Shown here: one piece after another, positions 1 to 5,648 of the stretch
Layout of the letters: the number at the start of each line of letters is the position of its first letter
How positions within the stretch are numbered: position 1 is the first letter of the stretch
From: Gammaproteobacteria bacterium
GTDB taxonomy: Bacteria; Pseudomonadota; Gammaproteobacteria; Chromatiales; Chromatiaceae
Assembly (NCBI GenBank): GCA_020630035.1
Contig: JAHDCB010000105.1
Location: 1-5,921 of the forward strand
Length of the DNA stretch: 5,921 nt
Direction: 5' to 3'
Notes under the pieces: generated by a model
Told to the model about the DNA's origin: nothing
The model's database searches: none
Seen by the model: the letters and a program-made list of their open reading frames with translations, nothing else
Translations under genes and position numbers: made by a program

Positions 1-506
1 CTCGGGTCTCGAGCCCCCATTAACACAGACATCATCGCTCCAACCGCACCTGCCACACGTGCAGCATAGTCCTCCAGCGCTTCGAGAGTCTGGTAGCTTC
101 GATGAGATGCATCCCATGCAAAGCCTTCGATTAACGCATCGAGCAATGCTTTAGGTAAGCTGTAGTGGCGTGCGACGCTGCGCAGGGCCCGATCAGCCGG
201 CGACAACAGCACTGCATCCGAATACACCTGCTCCACCCGATTGCGCACCACCTTAAGTGATTCATTGGCATCGACACCCAGATCCACCAGATCATCAGCC
301 TCCCGGCAAAACGCATACAGTGCGGTGGCGGCCTTTCGCATTTGCACCGGTAACAGATGACTTGCGGCAAGAAAGGATCTGGAGCCATGGTGTAACTTGT
401 GTTGGCAGTATTTAAGATCTTCGTGCGCCAGTTGCACCTTGTCGCGAAACTGATTGCGACGCTGCAGGGGGGCGTCGCTTAATTTTGTAGTCAGTGCCTG
501 GTTCAT
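1..506 (-). CDS. crtB: Phytoene synthase CrtB, N-terminal 168 residues (3' end cut by window)
   Basis: Condenses two geranylgeranyl diphosphates via prephytoene diphosphate to phytoene, the first committed step of carotenoid synthesis. I translated this frame by hand; it stays open from the ATG at 506 to the window edge. Visible family hallmarks are HHGSRSFLAASHLLP (about residues 39-53), typical of the squalene/phytoene synthase N-terminus, and the first aspartate-rich Mg2+-diphosphate site in ALYAFCREADDLVD (D71 and D75 form DxxxD). YAARVAGAVGAMM (about 147-159) matches the family's helix before the second half. The second DxxxD motif should lie beyond position 1. The ATG overlaps the bchO stop (ATGA, 503-506), and GGAG lies 7 nt upstream of it, which fixes the start. 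Photosynthesis clusters often place crtB beside crtI; here it directly follows bchO. The family call is firm, and the substrate follows from the photosynthetic context. Confidence 0.95.
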   Translation of the reverse strand, partial: MNQALTTKLSDAPLQRRNQFRDKVQLAHEDLKYCQHKLHHGSRSFLAASHLLPVQMRKAATALYAFCREADDLVDLGVDANESLKVVRNRVEQVYSDAVLLSPADRALRSVARHYSLPKALLDALIEGFAWDASHRSYQTLEALEDYAARVAGAVGAMMSVLMGARDP

Positions 507-1423
507 GTATTGACTCCGTCGACCGGGCAACGTGTGCCCGGGGGTAAACCATCGCTGTACTGATGGAAATAGTGCATCAGTGCATCACTGATGCAGGTCG
601 GATTTTCTTCGTGGCACAGATGCCCGAGCCCGGACAGACACTCAAAGGTGCCGTTTGGTATGCGCCTGGACGCTTCACTCGACTGTCTTGGCAGCACGGT
701 ACGATCCTGACTACCGACGATAAACAGCATCGGAGTGTCAAGTGCTGGCAGCCGCTGCCACAACGGTTTTAAATCCCACTGCGCCATCATGCCCAGCGCG
801 CCGGCAACATGACCTTCACGCTGCATGAGCCTGCTGTAATAGCCAATGGCCTCACTGTCGAGCGTTGAACCGGTGTCTTCGAGCAGGCGCGTGGTCAGCC
901 GATCACTGGCAGCTGCTCGCCAACTGACAAGCCTCGGGATGAGTGAGTTACCTGACAGCGCTTTGGCCAGTGGTGAGAACAACTGACCGGCCATACCATC
1001 GAAAGGTTTAAGCGCACCATTGATACTCACGAGACGTTCAACCTGCAATCGATTATCGAGCACCATCTGACAGGCGATTGCCGCCCCTGCCGAGTGTCCA
1101 ATGACAAAATGAGTGTGCTCACTGATCTGGTTAATCAATGCGCCTACCACCCGGCTCATGCCTGTCAGAGACATCTGCCGACGGCTTGCACCTGTAGTAA
1201 ACCCGTGACCCGGCAGATCAAACATCACGACTTTAAATTCGTCACTAAGCTGCACTGCGACATCACGCCAGCTATGGGTGGATGCCCCGGTGCCATGAAT
1301 CAATACGATGGTGGGCCCCTGACCGAGCATCTGTACATGCCAGTGTAAACCGCCGCAACGAATCATGCGGCTGTACTGTGACAACGGCCAGTCGGCCCTG
1401 GGTAGCTGCGCCGCCACGTTCAA
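503..1423 (-). CDS. bchO: BchO, alpha/beta hydrolase-fold accessory protein of Mg-chelatase
   Basis: A 306-residue alpha/beta hydrolase-fold protein. BchO is encoded next to bchI/bchD in purple bacteria and annotated as a putative Mg-chelatase accessory; as far as I know its reaction is unproven. HGTGAST (43-49) is the oxyanion-hole loop, followed by SWRD as usual in BchO. GHSAG (109-113) is the nucleophile elbow with Ser111. Asp240 (VGSQDRTV) and His268 (GLGHLCHEE) complete a full catalytic triad, so hydrolase chemistry looks intact. The N-terminal DWPLSQYSRMIRCGGLHWHV resembles the BchO start. There is no signal peptide or membrane segment, so it is probably cytoplasmic. The first codon is TTG (1421-1423), overlapping the bchD stop as TTGA, with no clear Shine-Dalgarno, so translation may be coupled to bchD. 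A GTG at 1417 is an alternative. An ATG at 1366 would remove residues that look homologous. The stop overlaps crtB by 4 nt. Confidence 0.9.
   Translation of the reverse strand: MNVAAQLPRADWPLSQYSRMIRCGGLHWHVQMLGQGPTIVLIHGTGASTHSWRDVAVQLSDEFKVVMFDLPGHGFTTGASRRQMSLTGMSRVVGALINQISEHTHFVIGHSAGAAIACQMVLDNRLQVERLVSINGALKPFDGMAGQLFSPLAKALSGNSLIPRLVSWRAAASDRLTTRLLEDTGSTLDSEAIGYYSRLMQREGHVAGALGMMAQWDLKPLWQRLPALDTPMLFIVGSQDRTVLPRQSSEASRRIPNGTFECLSGLGHLCHEENPTCISDALMHYFHQYSDGLPPGTRCPVDGVNT
514..517 (-). promoter_or_regulatory. Shine-Dalgarno of crtB
   Basis: GGAG on the minus strand ends 7 nt before the crtB ATG. It lies inside the last codons of bchO and supports the ATGA-overlapping start at 506. A GC-rich hairpin (523-541) ends 5 nt upstream of it. 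Confidence 0.7.
523..541 (-). other. 7-bp GC-rich inverted repeat at the end of bchO, upstream of crtB
   Basis: CCGGGCA (523-529) and TGCCCGG (535-541) are perfectly complementary around a 5-nt loop. It lies in the last codons of bchO, directly upstream of the crtB ribosome-binding site. There is no U-tract after it, so it does not look like an intrinsic terminator. It could be an mRNA stability or processing element, or chance within a GC-rich coding segment (Pro-Pro-Gly-Thr-Arg-Cys-Pro-Val). Confidence 0.5.
573..595 (-). other. Perfect 10-bp inverted repeat with 3-nt loop in the bchO 3' region
   Basis: TGCATCAGTG (573-582) and CACTGATGCA (586-595) are exact reverse complements separated by CAT. 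In the transcript this gives a 10-bp stem inside the codons for C-I-S-D-A-L-M-H near the BchO C-terminus. No U-run follows. It is the longest uninterrupted short-loop stem I found in the window. A function is not shown; proximity to the bchO-crtB junction suggests a possible mRNA processing or decay element. Confidence 0.5.
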
Positions 1424-3279
1424 GCCGCACTGACCCGTTCTGCTCGAGGCGGCATTACCTCACTCACCGCCCGATTAATACTGCCGGCATCCGCACGGGG
1501 CAGTGCCAGATAAGCACTGCCCAATGCCGTGGCAAGCTCACGTGCACCCGCGTTCGGCCGACGTGCGATATCGATCAACAGAGAACGCGTCGGTGTTTCT
1601 GCCAACTTTCTGGCCGCCTGCTTTGCTTCATCCATCGCTCGTGCGCGACCGCCGATCCCGTGACGATCGACGTTGGCCCGACCGTCTGTTAGCAAACAGA
1701 TCAGCGGGACGTTGCCATCACGTCTGACGACAGCCGCAAGCTCACCGGCCTGATCAATGGCCGACGCCAGTGGTGTACCTCCACCAGCAGGCAGCTCAGT
1801 GAGTTGCCGTCGAGCAGTGACCAGAGAACGCGTAGGGGGCAGCACCAGGGTTGCCCGTGCGCCCTGAAATACAATTAATGCCACTTCATCACGGCGCACA
1901 TAACATTCATTCAACAGCAGTTCGACCGCGCCTTTGGCCTCCGCCAGTCGCTGCTGTGCCGCAGAACCCGAGGCATCGACCACAAAGATCACCACCGTTT
2001 GTGTGGCCTGTTTATAGCGTCCAGCACGTATATCCTGTGGCTTGATCACCGGTCTACCCGGCGTGCCCTGTGGTGGGTGGCGACGATGGGCCTGCCAGGG
2101 GGCCGCCGCTTGAAGCGTGGCCAACAGGTGCACCTTGTGCCCGCGCCCGGGTTGATAACGCTGTATACCTATACACCTGCCGTGATGATTGGACTTTCTG
2201 GACTGCCCGACACGACCGGTTTTCCCTGCGCCCATCGTCACCATCGCATTGGCTGACTGCAGTGACGCGAGCAGCCGTTCAGGTAAAGGCACATGAATCA
2301 CTTCATCTGACGCAGGGGCGGTGTCATCCGCAGGGCCGGTATCATCACAGGTGTGTTTATCGCTGTGTTCGTGCGGCATCGATAAAGGGGAATCAGCCTG
2401 CGTCTCCTCAGGCGGTTCAGGCTCAGGCTGATCAGCCTGACTGTCTGACTGCGGTGCCTCATGTGCCGGCAACGCCTGCGCACGCCATGCAAAACACAAC
2501 GACATCGCGACATCCAGATCACCACTGTCTACTTCGCTTCTGCCTGCCAGCGCGGCGGCACTTCGTGCAACCATCGCACAGTGCAGCTGCGCCCTGATCG
2601 CACTGATACCCAGTGCGCCGGCGACGACACACAGCCGCTCGGTAAGCGTTTCATCTATCGTGACGCTTCGCCAGTGTTGTGCTGTCCGCAGTGCAGACGT
2701 GATCGACTTATCTAATACATCATCCTGCTGCTGATTCAGCGTGTCGCGCTTGTCCTTTGCCAGATCCAGACAAAACGCCATGCGATCGAGCAGTGCTGCA
2801 TCCACCGCACGATCGCCACTGGTCAGTTGCGACAAGTCAGCAGCGCTTGCCACCGCAATAGCACAGATAGATACCGGGTGTTCCCCTGCCCGATGATGAT
2901 CTATCGCATCACACACAGCACGTACGCTGTCCGATGGCTGTAGCTCCGCCAGTGGCAATAACAGCCACCCATGATTTGCCTGCTCAAGTAATCCCTGGGT
3001 GATCACCGTGTGGCCACAGAGCACAGTTTGAATAAGATCTACGCCGCCGAGCAGCTGTTCAGGGGGACAGTGAACTGGCGTTCGGATCGTAGTCGCGGGG
3101 GGATAGACTACCGAACGCCAGCCACTGATTCGAGATAGCCATCGCTCTGCACGCAACGGATCATCCTGACACATCACCACAGCCCCCCCGAGGCGATGAC
3201 CGTGGAGTGCCAGCAGTACACCGATCTGATCCTGTGGTGGCAGTGAATCCATTTCGATGCCGACGGCATCATGGTTCAT
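1420..3279 (-). CDS. bchD: Mg-chelatase subunit D (BchD)
   Basis: BchD forms a ring complex with BchI that drives ATP-dependent Mg2+ insertion into protoporphyrin IX bound to BchH; it is cytoplasmic. With the start at 3279 it has 619 residues, near family size. Residues 1 to about 270 are a degenerate AAA+ domain: LLALHGHRLGGAVV occupies the P-loop position without GxxxxGK, and GWLLLPLAEL replaces Walker B, as expected for purple-bacterial BchD. Residues about 272-326 are an acidic, Pro/Gln-rich linker (QPEPEPPEE). ATLQAAAPWQ (387-396) is the conserved segment before the C-terminal VWA/integrin-I domain. That domain keeps a complete MIDAS: DASGS (D435, S437, S439), T502 in GGGTPL and D532 in LLTDG. 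The frame is also open to an ATG at 3321 (633 residues), which would overlap bchI by 17 nt but has no Shine-Dalgarno. AGGTG lies 5 nt before the ATG at 3279, so I prefer that start. The stop overlaps bchO. Confidence 0.95.
   Translation of the reverse strand: MNHDAVGIEMDSLPPQDQIGVLLALHGHRLGGAVVMCQDDPLRAERWLSRISGWRSVVYPPATTIRTPVHCPPEQLLGGVDLIQTVLCGHTVITQGLLEQANHGWLLLPLAELQPSDSVRAVCDAIDHHRAGEHPVSICAIAVASAADLSQLTSGDRAVDAALLDRMAFCLDLAKDKRDTLNQQQDDVLDKSITSALRTAQHWRSVTIDETLTERLCVVAGALGISAIRAQLHCAMVARSAAALAGRSEVDSGDLDVAMSLCFAWRAQALPAHEAPQSDSQADQPEPEPPEETQADSPLSMPHEHSDKHTCDDTGPADDTAPASDEVIHVPLPERLLASLQSANAMVTMGAGKTGRVGQSRKSNHHGRCIGIQRYQPGRGHKVHLLATLQAAAPWQAHRRHPPQGTPGRPVIKPQDIRAGRYKQATQTVVIFVVDASGSAAQQRLAEAKGAVELLLNECYVRRDEVALIVFQGARATLVLPPTRSLVTARRQLTELPAGGGTPLASAIDQAGELAAVVRRDGNVPLICLLTDGRANVDRHGIGGRARAMDEAKQAARKLAETPTRSLLIDIARRPNAGARELATALGSAYLALPRADAGSINRAVSEVMPPRAERVSAA
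2423..2440. repeat. 18-bp perfect palindrome inside bchD
   Basis: TCAGGCTGATCAGCCTGA equals its own reverse complement. It encodes part of the acidic Q/A/D/P/E linker of BchD. A partial further copy (ATCAGCCTG) lies at 2392-2400. Repetitive Gln-Ala-Asp and Pro-Glu codons may have produced it, so a regulatory role is uncertain. Confidence 0.5.
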
Positions 3280-3280
3280 G

Positions 3281-3302
3281 ACAACACCTGGGCTGGTGTT
3301 GT
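3281..3302 (-). promoter_or_regulatory. Intercistronic hairpin bchI-bchD that would mask the bchD Shine-Dalgarno
   Basis: In the transcript ACAACACC (3302-3295), a 6-nt loop AGCCCA, and GGTGTTGT (3288-3281) form a perfect 8-bp stem. It begins 2 nt after the bchI stop codon (3305-3307) and ends 1 nt before the preferred bchD ATG (3277-3279). The bchD Shine-Dalgarno AGGTG (3285-3289) is four bases in the 3' arm plus one in the loop, so folding would hide it. A ribosome finishing bchI would cover and open the stem. This is the usual geometry of translational coupling. The structure is seen in sequence; the mechanism is inferred. Confidence 0.55.
3285..3289 (-). promoter_or_regulatory. Shine-Dalgarno of bchD (decides start at 3279)
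   Basis: AGGTG on the minus strand, 5 nt before ATG 3277-3279, matches the AGGUG part of the anti-Shine-Dalgarno complement. The upstream in-frame ATGs at 3321 and 3315 have no such sequence. It is embedded in the 3281-3302 hairpin. Confidence 0.6.
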
Positions 3303-3304
3303 AG

Positions 3305-4330
3305 TCAGGCAGCATCTGCATCGAATAGTGTCGACAGAGCCCGTTCTATACGAACACTGGAACCCACTTCATCGAGGGGATCTCTGCGCAGTCGATGCCG
3401 CAGTGCCATCGGTGCGACCTGAACAATATGTGAAGCCTCCACCTGCGGTGAGCCCTGTAATGCCGCACTGGCACGCGCGGCGCGCAGCAGCGTGAGATCG
3501 CCCCGTAGCCCGTCGGTATTTAATTCAATGCAAAGCCGCGAGACCGTTGCGCGAATCGCATCGGAGATCACAACCTGTTGAATAGCGCTGCGTGCCGAGA
3601 CAATTCGTCGGCGTACCTTCGCTTCATTTTTTTTCCAGCGTAAGACAAACGCCTCGGGATCAAGATCAAACTCACCACGACGACTAACCACTTCTATGCG
3701 CTCCTGAAGATCATCCGGCGTATGCACCTCAACACTGAGTCCAAAGCGATCCAGCAGTTGCGGTCGAAGCTCTCCTTCTTCCGGGTTACCACTACCAATC
3801 AGTACAAACTTTGCCGGGTGTCGTTCACTGATCCCATCACGCTCAACCACATTCACACCGGAGGCGGCTACATCGAGCAACACATCAACAATATGATCTT
3901 CCAGCAGGTTGACTTCATCGACGTACAAAAAGCCGCGGTGTGCCGCTGCCAGCAACCCCGGCTGGAAGCGTTTCTCACCAGTATTGAGTGCATGTTCTAT
4001 ATCAAACGCACCCACCACACGATCCTCGGTCACACCCAGTGGCAGGTCGACGACCGGCACGGCCCGCTCAACGATTTCAGGTGTGTCTTGCCGACAGGCC
4101 TGACAAGCGCACTGGTGCTGATCGTGGGGTGCGCGCTGATACTGACAACCCTTGATGGTTTGCATCGGTGGCAGCAATGACGCGAGCGCTCTGATGGCGG
4201 TCGATTTACCGGTACCCCGATCGCCGAGCACCAGCACCCCGCCCACCCCCGGGTCGATCGCTGAAATCATCAACGCGTGTTTCACAGCCTCCTGACCGAC
4301 AATCGCAGAAAAAGGAAATGTCGTGTTCAT
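3305..4330 (-). CDS. bchI: Mg-chelatase ATPase subunit I (BchI)
   Basis: AAA+ ATPase that powers Mg2+ insertion into protoporphyrin IX with BchD and BchH, the first committed step of bacteriochlorophyll synthesis. With the ATG at 4330 it has 341 residues, normal for BchI, and begins MNTTFPFSAIVGQE as in the family. Seen in order: Walker A GDRGTGKST (36-44, K42), the conserved VPVVDLPLGVTEDRVVGAFDIE (about 91-112), Walker B FLYVDEVNLLEDH (134-146, D138/E139), sensor 1 IGSGNPEEGELRPQ (N182), arginine finger LDRFGLS (R195), and sensor 2 in the C-terminal lid, GLRGDLTLLRAARA (R276). All catalytic motifs are intact. Four cysteines (62, 74, 76, 79) cluster between Walker A and Walker B. A longer frame starts with GTG at 4366, overlapping hemA, but GAGGG 5 nt before 4330 and the family N-terminus support 4330. 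An A8 run lies at residues 233-235. Confidence 0.97.
   Translation of the reverse strand: MNTTFPFSAIVGQEAVKHALMISAIDPGVGGVLVLGDRGTGKSTAIRALASLLPPMQTIKGCQYQRAPHDQHQCACQACRQDTPEIVERAVPVVDLPLGVTEDRVVGAFDIEHALNTGEKRFQPGLLAAAHRGFLYVDEVNLLEDHIVDVLLDVAASGVNVVERDGISERHPAKFVLIGSGNPEEGELRPQLLDRFGLSVEVHTPDDLQERIEVVSRRGEFDLDPEAFVLRWKKNEAKVRRRIVSARSAIQQVVISDAIRATVSRLCIELNTDGLRGDLTLLRAARASAALQGSPQVEASHIVQVAPMALRHRLRRDPLDEVGSSVRIERALSTLFDADAA
3627..3634 (-). other. A8 homopolymer in bchI coding strand
   Basis: Eight T on the plus strand give AAAAAAAA in the bchI message (codons AAA AAA AAT, residues K233-K234-N235). One added A creates an immediate TGA; one lost A leads to a stop about 17 codons later. Either product would keep the AAA+ core through R195 but lose the sensor-2 lid domain. 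It is a potential slippage site; no use is shown. Confidence 0.6.
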
Positions 4331-4335
4331 AGTTA

Positions 4336-4340
4336 CCCTC
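4336..4340 (-). promoter_or_regulatory. Shine-Dalgarno of bchI (decides start at 4330)
   Basis: GAGGG on the minus strand, 5 nt before the ATG at 4328-4330, within the 25-nt hemA-bchI gap. It favours this ATG over the upstream in-frame GTG at 4366. Confidence 0.75.
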
Positions 4341-4355
4341 GCGCTTTGCCCATTT

Positions 4356-5609
4356 TCATGCCGCACAGCTTCGTTTTGTCTCTACACTGGCTTGCCGGCG
4401 GATTACCTGCGCGAACACCTTCTGCAGTGATACCACCAGATGATCGATATCACTGTCACTGTGTTGTGGTGAAGGCGTTAAACGCAACCGGTCAGTACCG
4501 TGTGCAACCGTTGGATAGTTAATCGGCTGTACATAAATGTTATGTTCGCTGAGCAGCCGATCGGTTATCTCTTTACATTGCCGAGGGTCACCCACCATCA
4601 CCGGCACGATGTGACTCGGGTTATCCATCACGGGCAAACCCGCCTGCTTCAATCGTCGCTTCACCTGTTGCACCCGTTCACGCTGGTGTTGTCGCTCCAC
4701 CCGGCTGATCTTCAGGTGTTTGACGCTGGCGAGCGCACCGGCTGCAACCGCCGGTGGCAGTGCGGTCGTAAAGATGAACCCAGAGGCGAAGCTTCGAACA
4801 AAGTCACACAGATGATTCGAGGCGGCGATATAGCCACCCATGACGCCATACGCTTTGGCCAGCGTGCCTTCAATGAGTGTCAGGCGATGTGCCACCCCTT
4901 CACGTTCTGCCACCCCACCGCCACGCACCCCGTACAGACCCACCGCATGTACTTCATCGAGATAGGTCATCGCCTGATGGGCTTCTGCCACTTCACAGAT
5001 CTCCGCAATCGGTGCGATGTCACCATCCATGGAATAGACCGATTCAAATGCCACCAGCTTGGGTTGTTCCCTTGGGTAACGCTGCAGCAAACGATTCAGG
5101 TGTTCCGGATCGTTGTGTTTGAACAATTGCTTCTCGGCACGGCTGTGGCGAATGCCTTCAATCATTGATGCGTGGTTTGACTCATCCGAGAACACCACAC
5201 ACTCGGGTATTCTCCCGGCCAGGGTGCTCAGTGCCGCCCAGTTTGAGACATAGCCGGAGGTAAACAACAGCGCGGCTTGCTTCCCATGCAGATCCGCGAG
5301 TTCGCGTTCGAGCAAGACATGCGCGTGGTTAGTACCAGAGATATTTCGGGTACCACCGGCACCCGCACCACAGCGATCAATTGCCTCATGCATCGCCGCC
5401 AACACCTTGGGATGCTGTCCCATGCACAGATAGTCGTTAGAGCACCACACGGTCACCTCATCTGTCGCGCGGGCGGCGTTTGCCTGATCGGGGTATTTCA
5501 GCGCTTTGGGGAACTGCCCGGCCTTGCGTTCAAGATCGGCAAACACGCGATAGATGCCCTCACCGCGATGTGCTTCGAGCCGATCCTGAAAGAAATTCTC
5601 GTAATTCAT
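4356..5609 (-). CDS. hemA: 5-aminolevulinate synthase (ALAS, Shemin pathway)
   Basis: PLP-dependent enzyme that condenses glycine with succinyl-CoA to give 5-aminolevulinate, CO2 and CoA, the entry to heme and bacteriochlorophyll synthesis; cytoplasmic. It has 417 residues, near the bacterial ALAS length, and begins MNYENFFQDRLEAHRGEGIYRVF in the family style. Features: VWCSNDYLCMGQHP (54-67), glycine-rich GAGAGGTRNISGT (81-93), SDESNHASMIEGIRHS (141-156), LDEVHAVGLYG (217-227, PLP-contacting D218 and H221), and GTLAKAYGVMGGYIA (248-262) with K252 as the Schiff-base lysine. A related alpha-oxoamine synthase (KBL, BioF) is less likely because the N-terminus and the AKAYGVMGGYIA segment are of ALAS type. 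GGAG 6 nt upstream supports the ATG at 5609; an in-frame GTG at 5621 adds four residues. This is the succinyl-CoA enzyme, not the glutamyl-tRNA reductase that is also named HemA. It sits 25 nt before bchI and 39 nt after puhE. Confidence 0.96.
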   Translation of the reverse strand: MNYENFFQDRLEAHRGEGIYRVFADLERKAGQFPKALKYPDQANAARATDEVTVWCSNDYLCMGQHPKVLAAMHEAIDRCGAGAGGTRNISGTNHAHVLLERELADLHGKQAALLFTSGYVSNWAALSTLAGRIPECVVFSDESNHASMIEGIRHSRAEKQLFKHNDPEHLNRLLQRYPREQPKLVAFESVYSMDGDIAPIAEICEVAEAHQAMTYLDEVHAVGLYGVRGGGVAEREGVAHRLTLIEGTLAKAYGVMGGYIAASNHLCDFVRSFASGFIFTTALPPAVAAGALASVKHLKISRVERQHQRERVQQVKRRLKQAGLPVMDNPSHIVPVMVGDPRQCKEITDRLLSEHNIYVQPINYPTVAHGTDRLRLTPSPQHSDSDIDHLVVSLQKVFAQVIRRQASVETKRSCAA

Positions 5610-5614
5610 TCGCT

Positions 5615-5619
5615 TCTCC
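5615..5619 (-). promoter_or_regulatory. Shine-Dalgarno of hemA
   Basis: GGAGA on the minus strand, 5 nt before the ATG at 5607-5609, in the 39-nt puhE-hemA gap. It selects this ATG over the in-frame GTG at 5621. Confidence 0.7.
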
Positions 5620-5648
5620 ACGCCGATTCGTTGTCAGCGCCGTTCGTT

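Noticed and set aside
131..388. Minus-strand open frame of 85 codons beginning MAPDPFLPQ
   Set aside because: It is in another frame of crtB; the true frame through this region gives an uninterrupted phytoene synthase with DxxxD motif.
573..595. Intrinsic terminator at the 10-bp stem in bchO
   Set aside because: No U-tract follows on the transcript and crtB is coupled immediately downstream.
2070..2597. Plus-strand open frame of 175 codons opposite bchD
   Set aside because: Antisense shadow, His/Pro/Arg-rich composition typical of reversed coding sequence, no domain.
3280..3321. bchD start at the ATG 3321 (14 extra residues, 17-nt overlap with bchI)
   Set aside because: No Shine-Dalgarno upstream, whereas the ATG at 3279 has AGGTG at the right distance and gives a usual N-terminus. 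Not fully excluded.
3722..4180. Plus-strand open frame of 152 codons opposite bchI
   Set aside because: Antisense to the conserved AAA+ core; no recognisable protein family.
4500..5168. Plus-strand open frame of 222 codons opposite hemA
   Set aside because: It lies entirely antisense to a well-supported ALAS gene and shows no recognisable domain; it is open because of codon bias on the other strand.
5610..5648. Promoter, hairpin or regulator site in the 39-nt puhE-hemA gap
   Set aside because: Apart from the hemA Shine-Dalgarno I see no inverted repeat, TGT-N12-ACA type site or sigma-70-like pair here.
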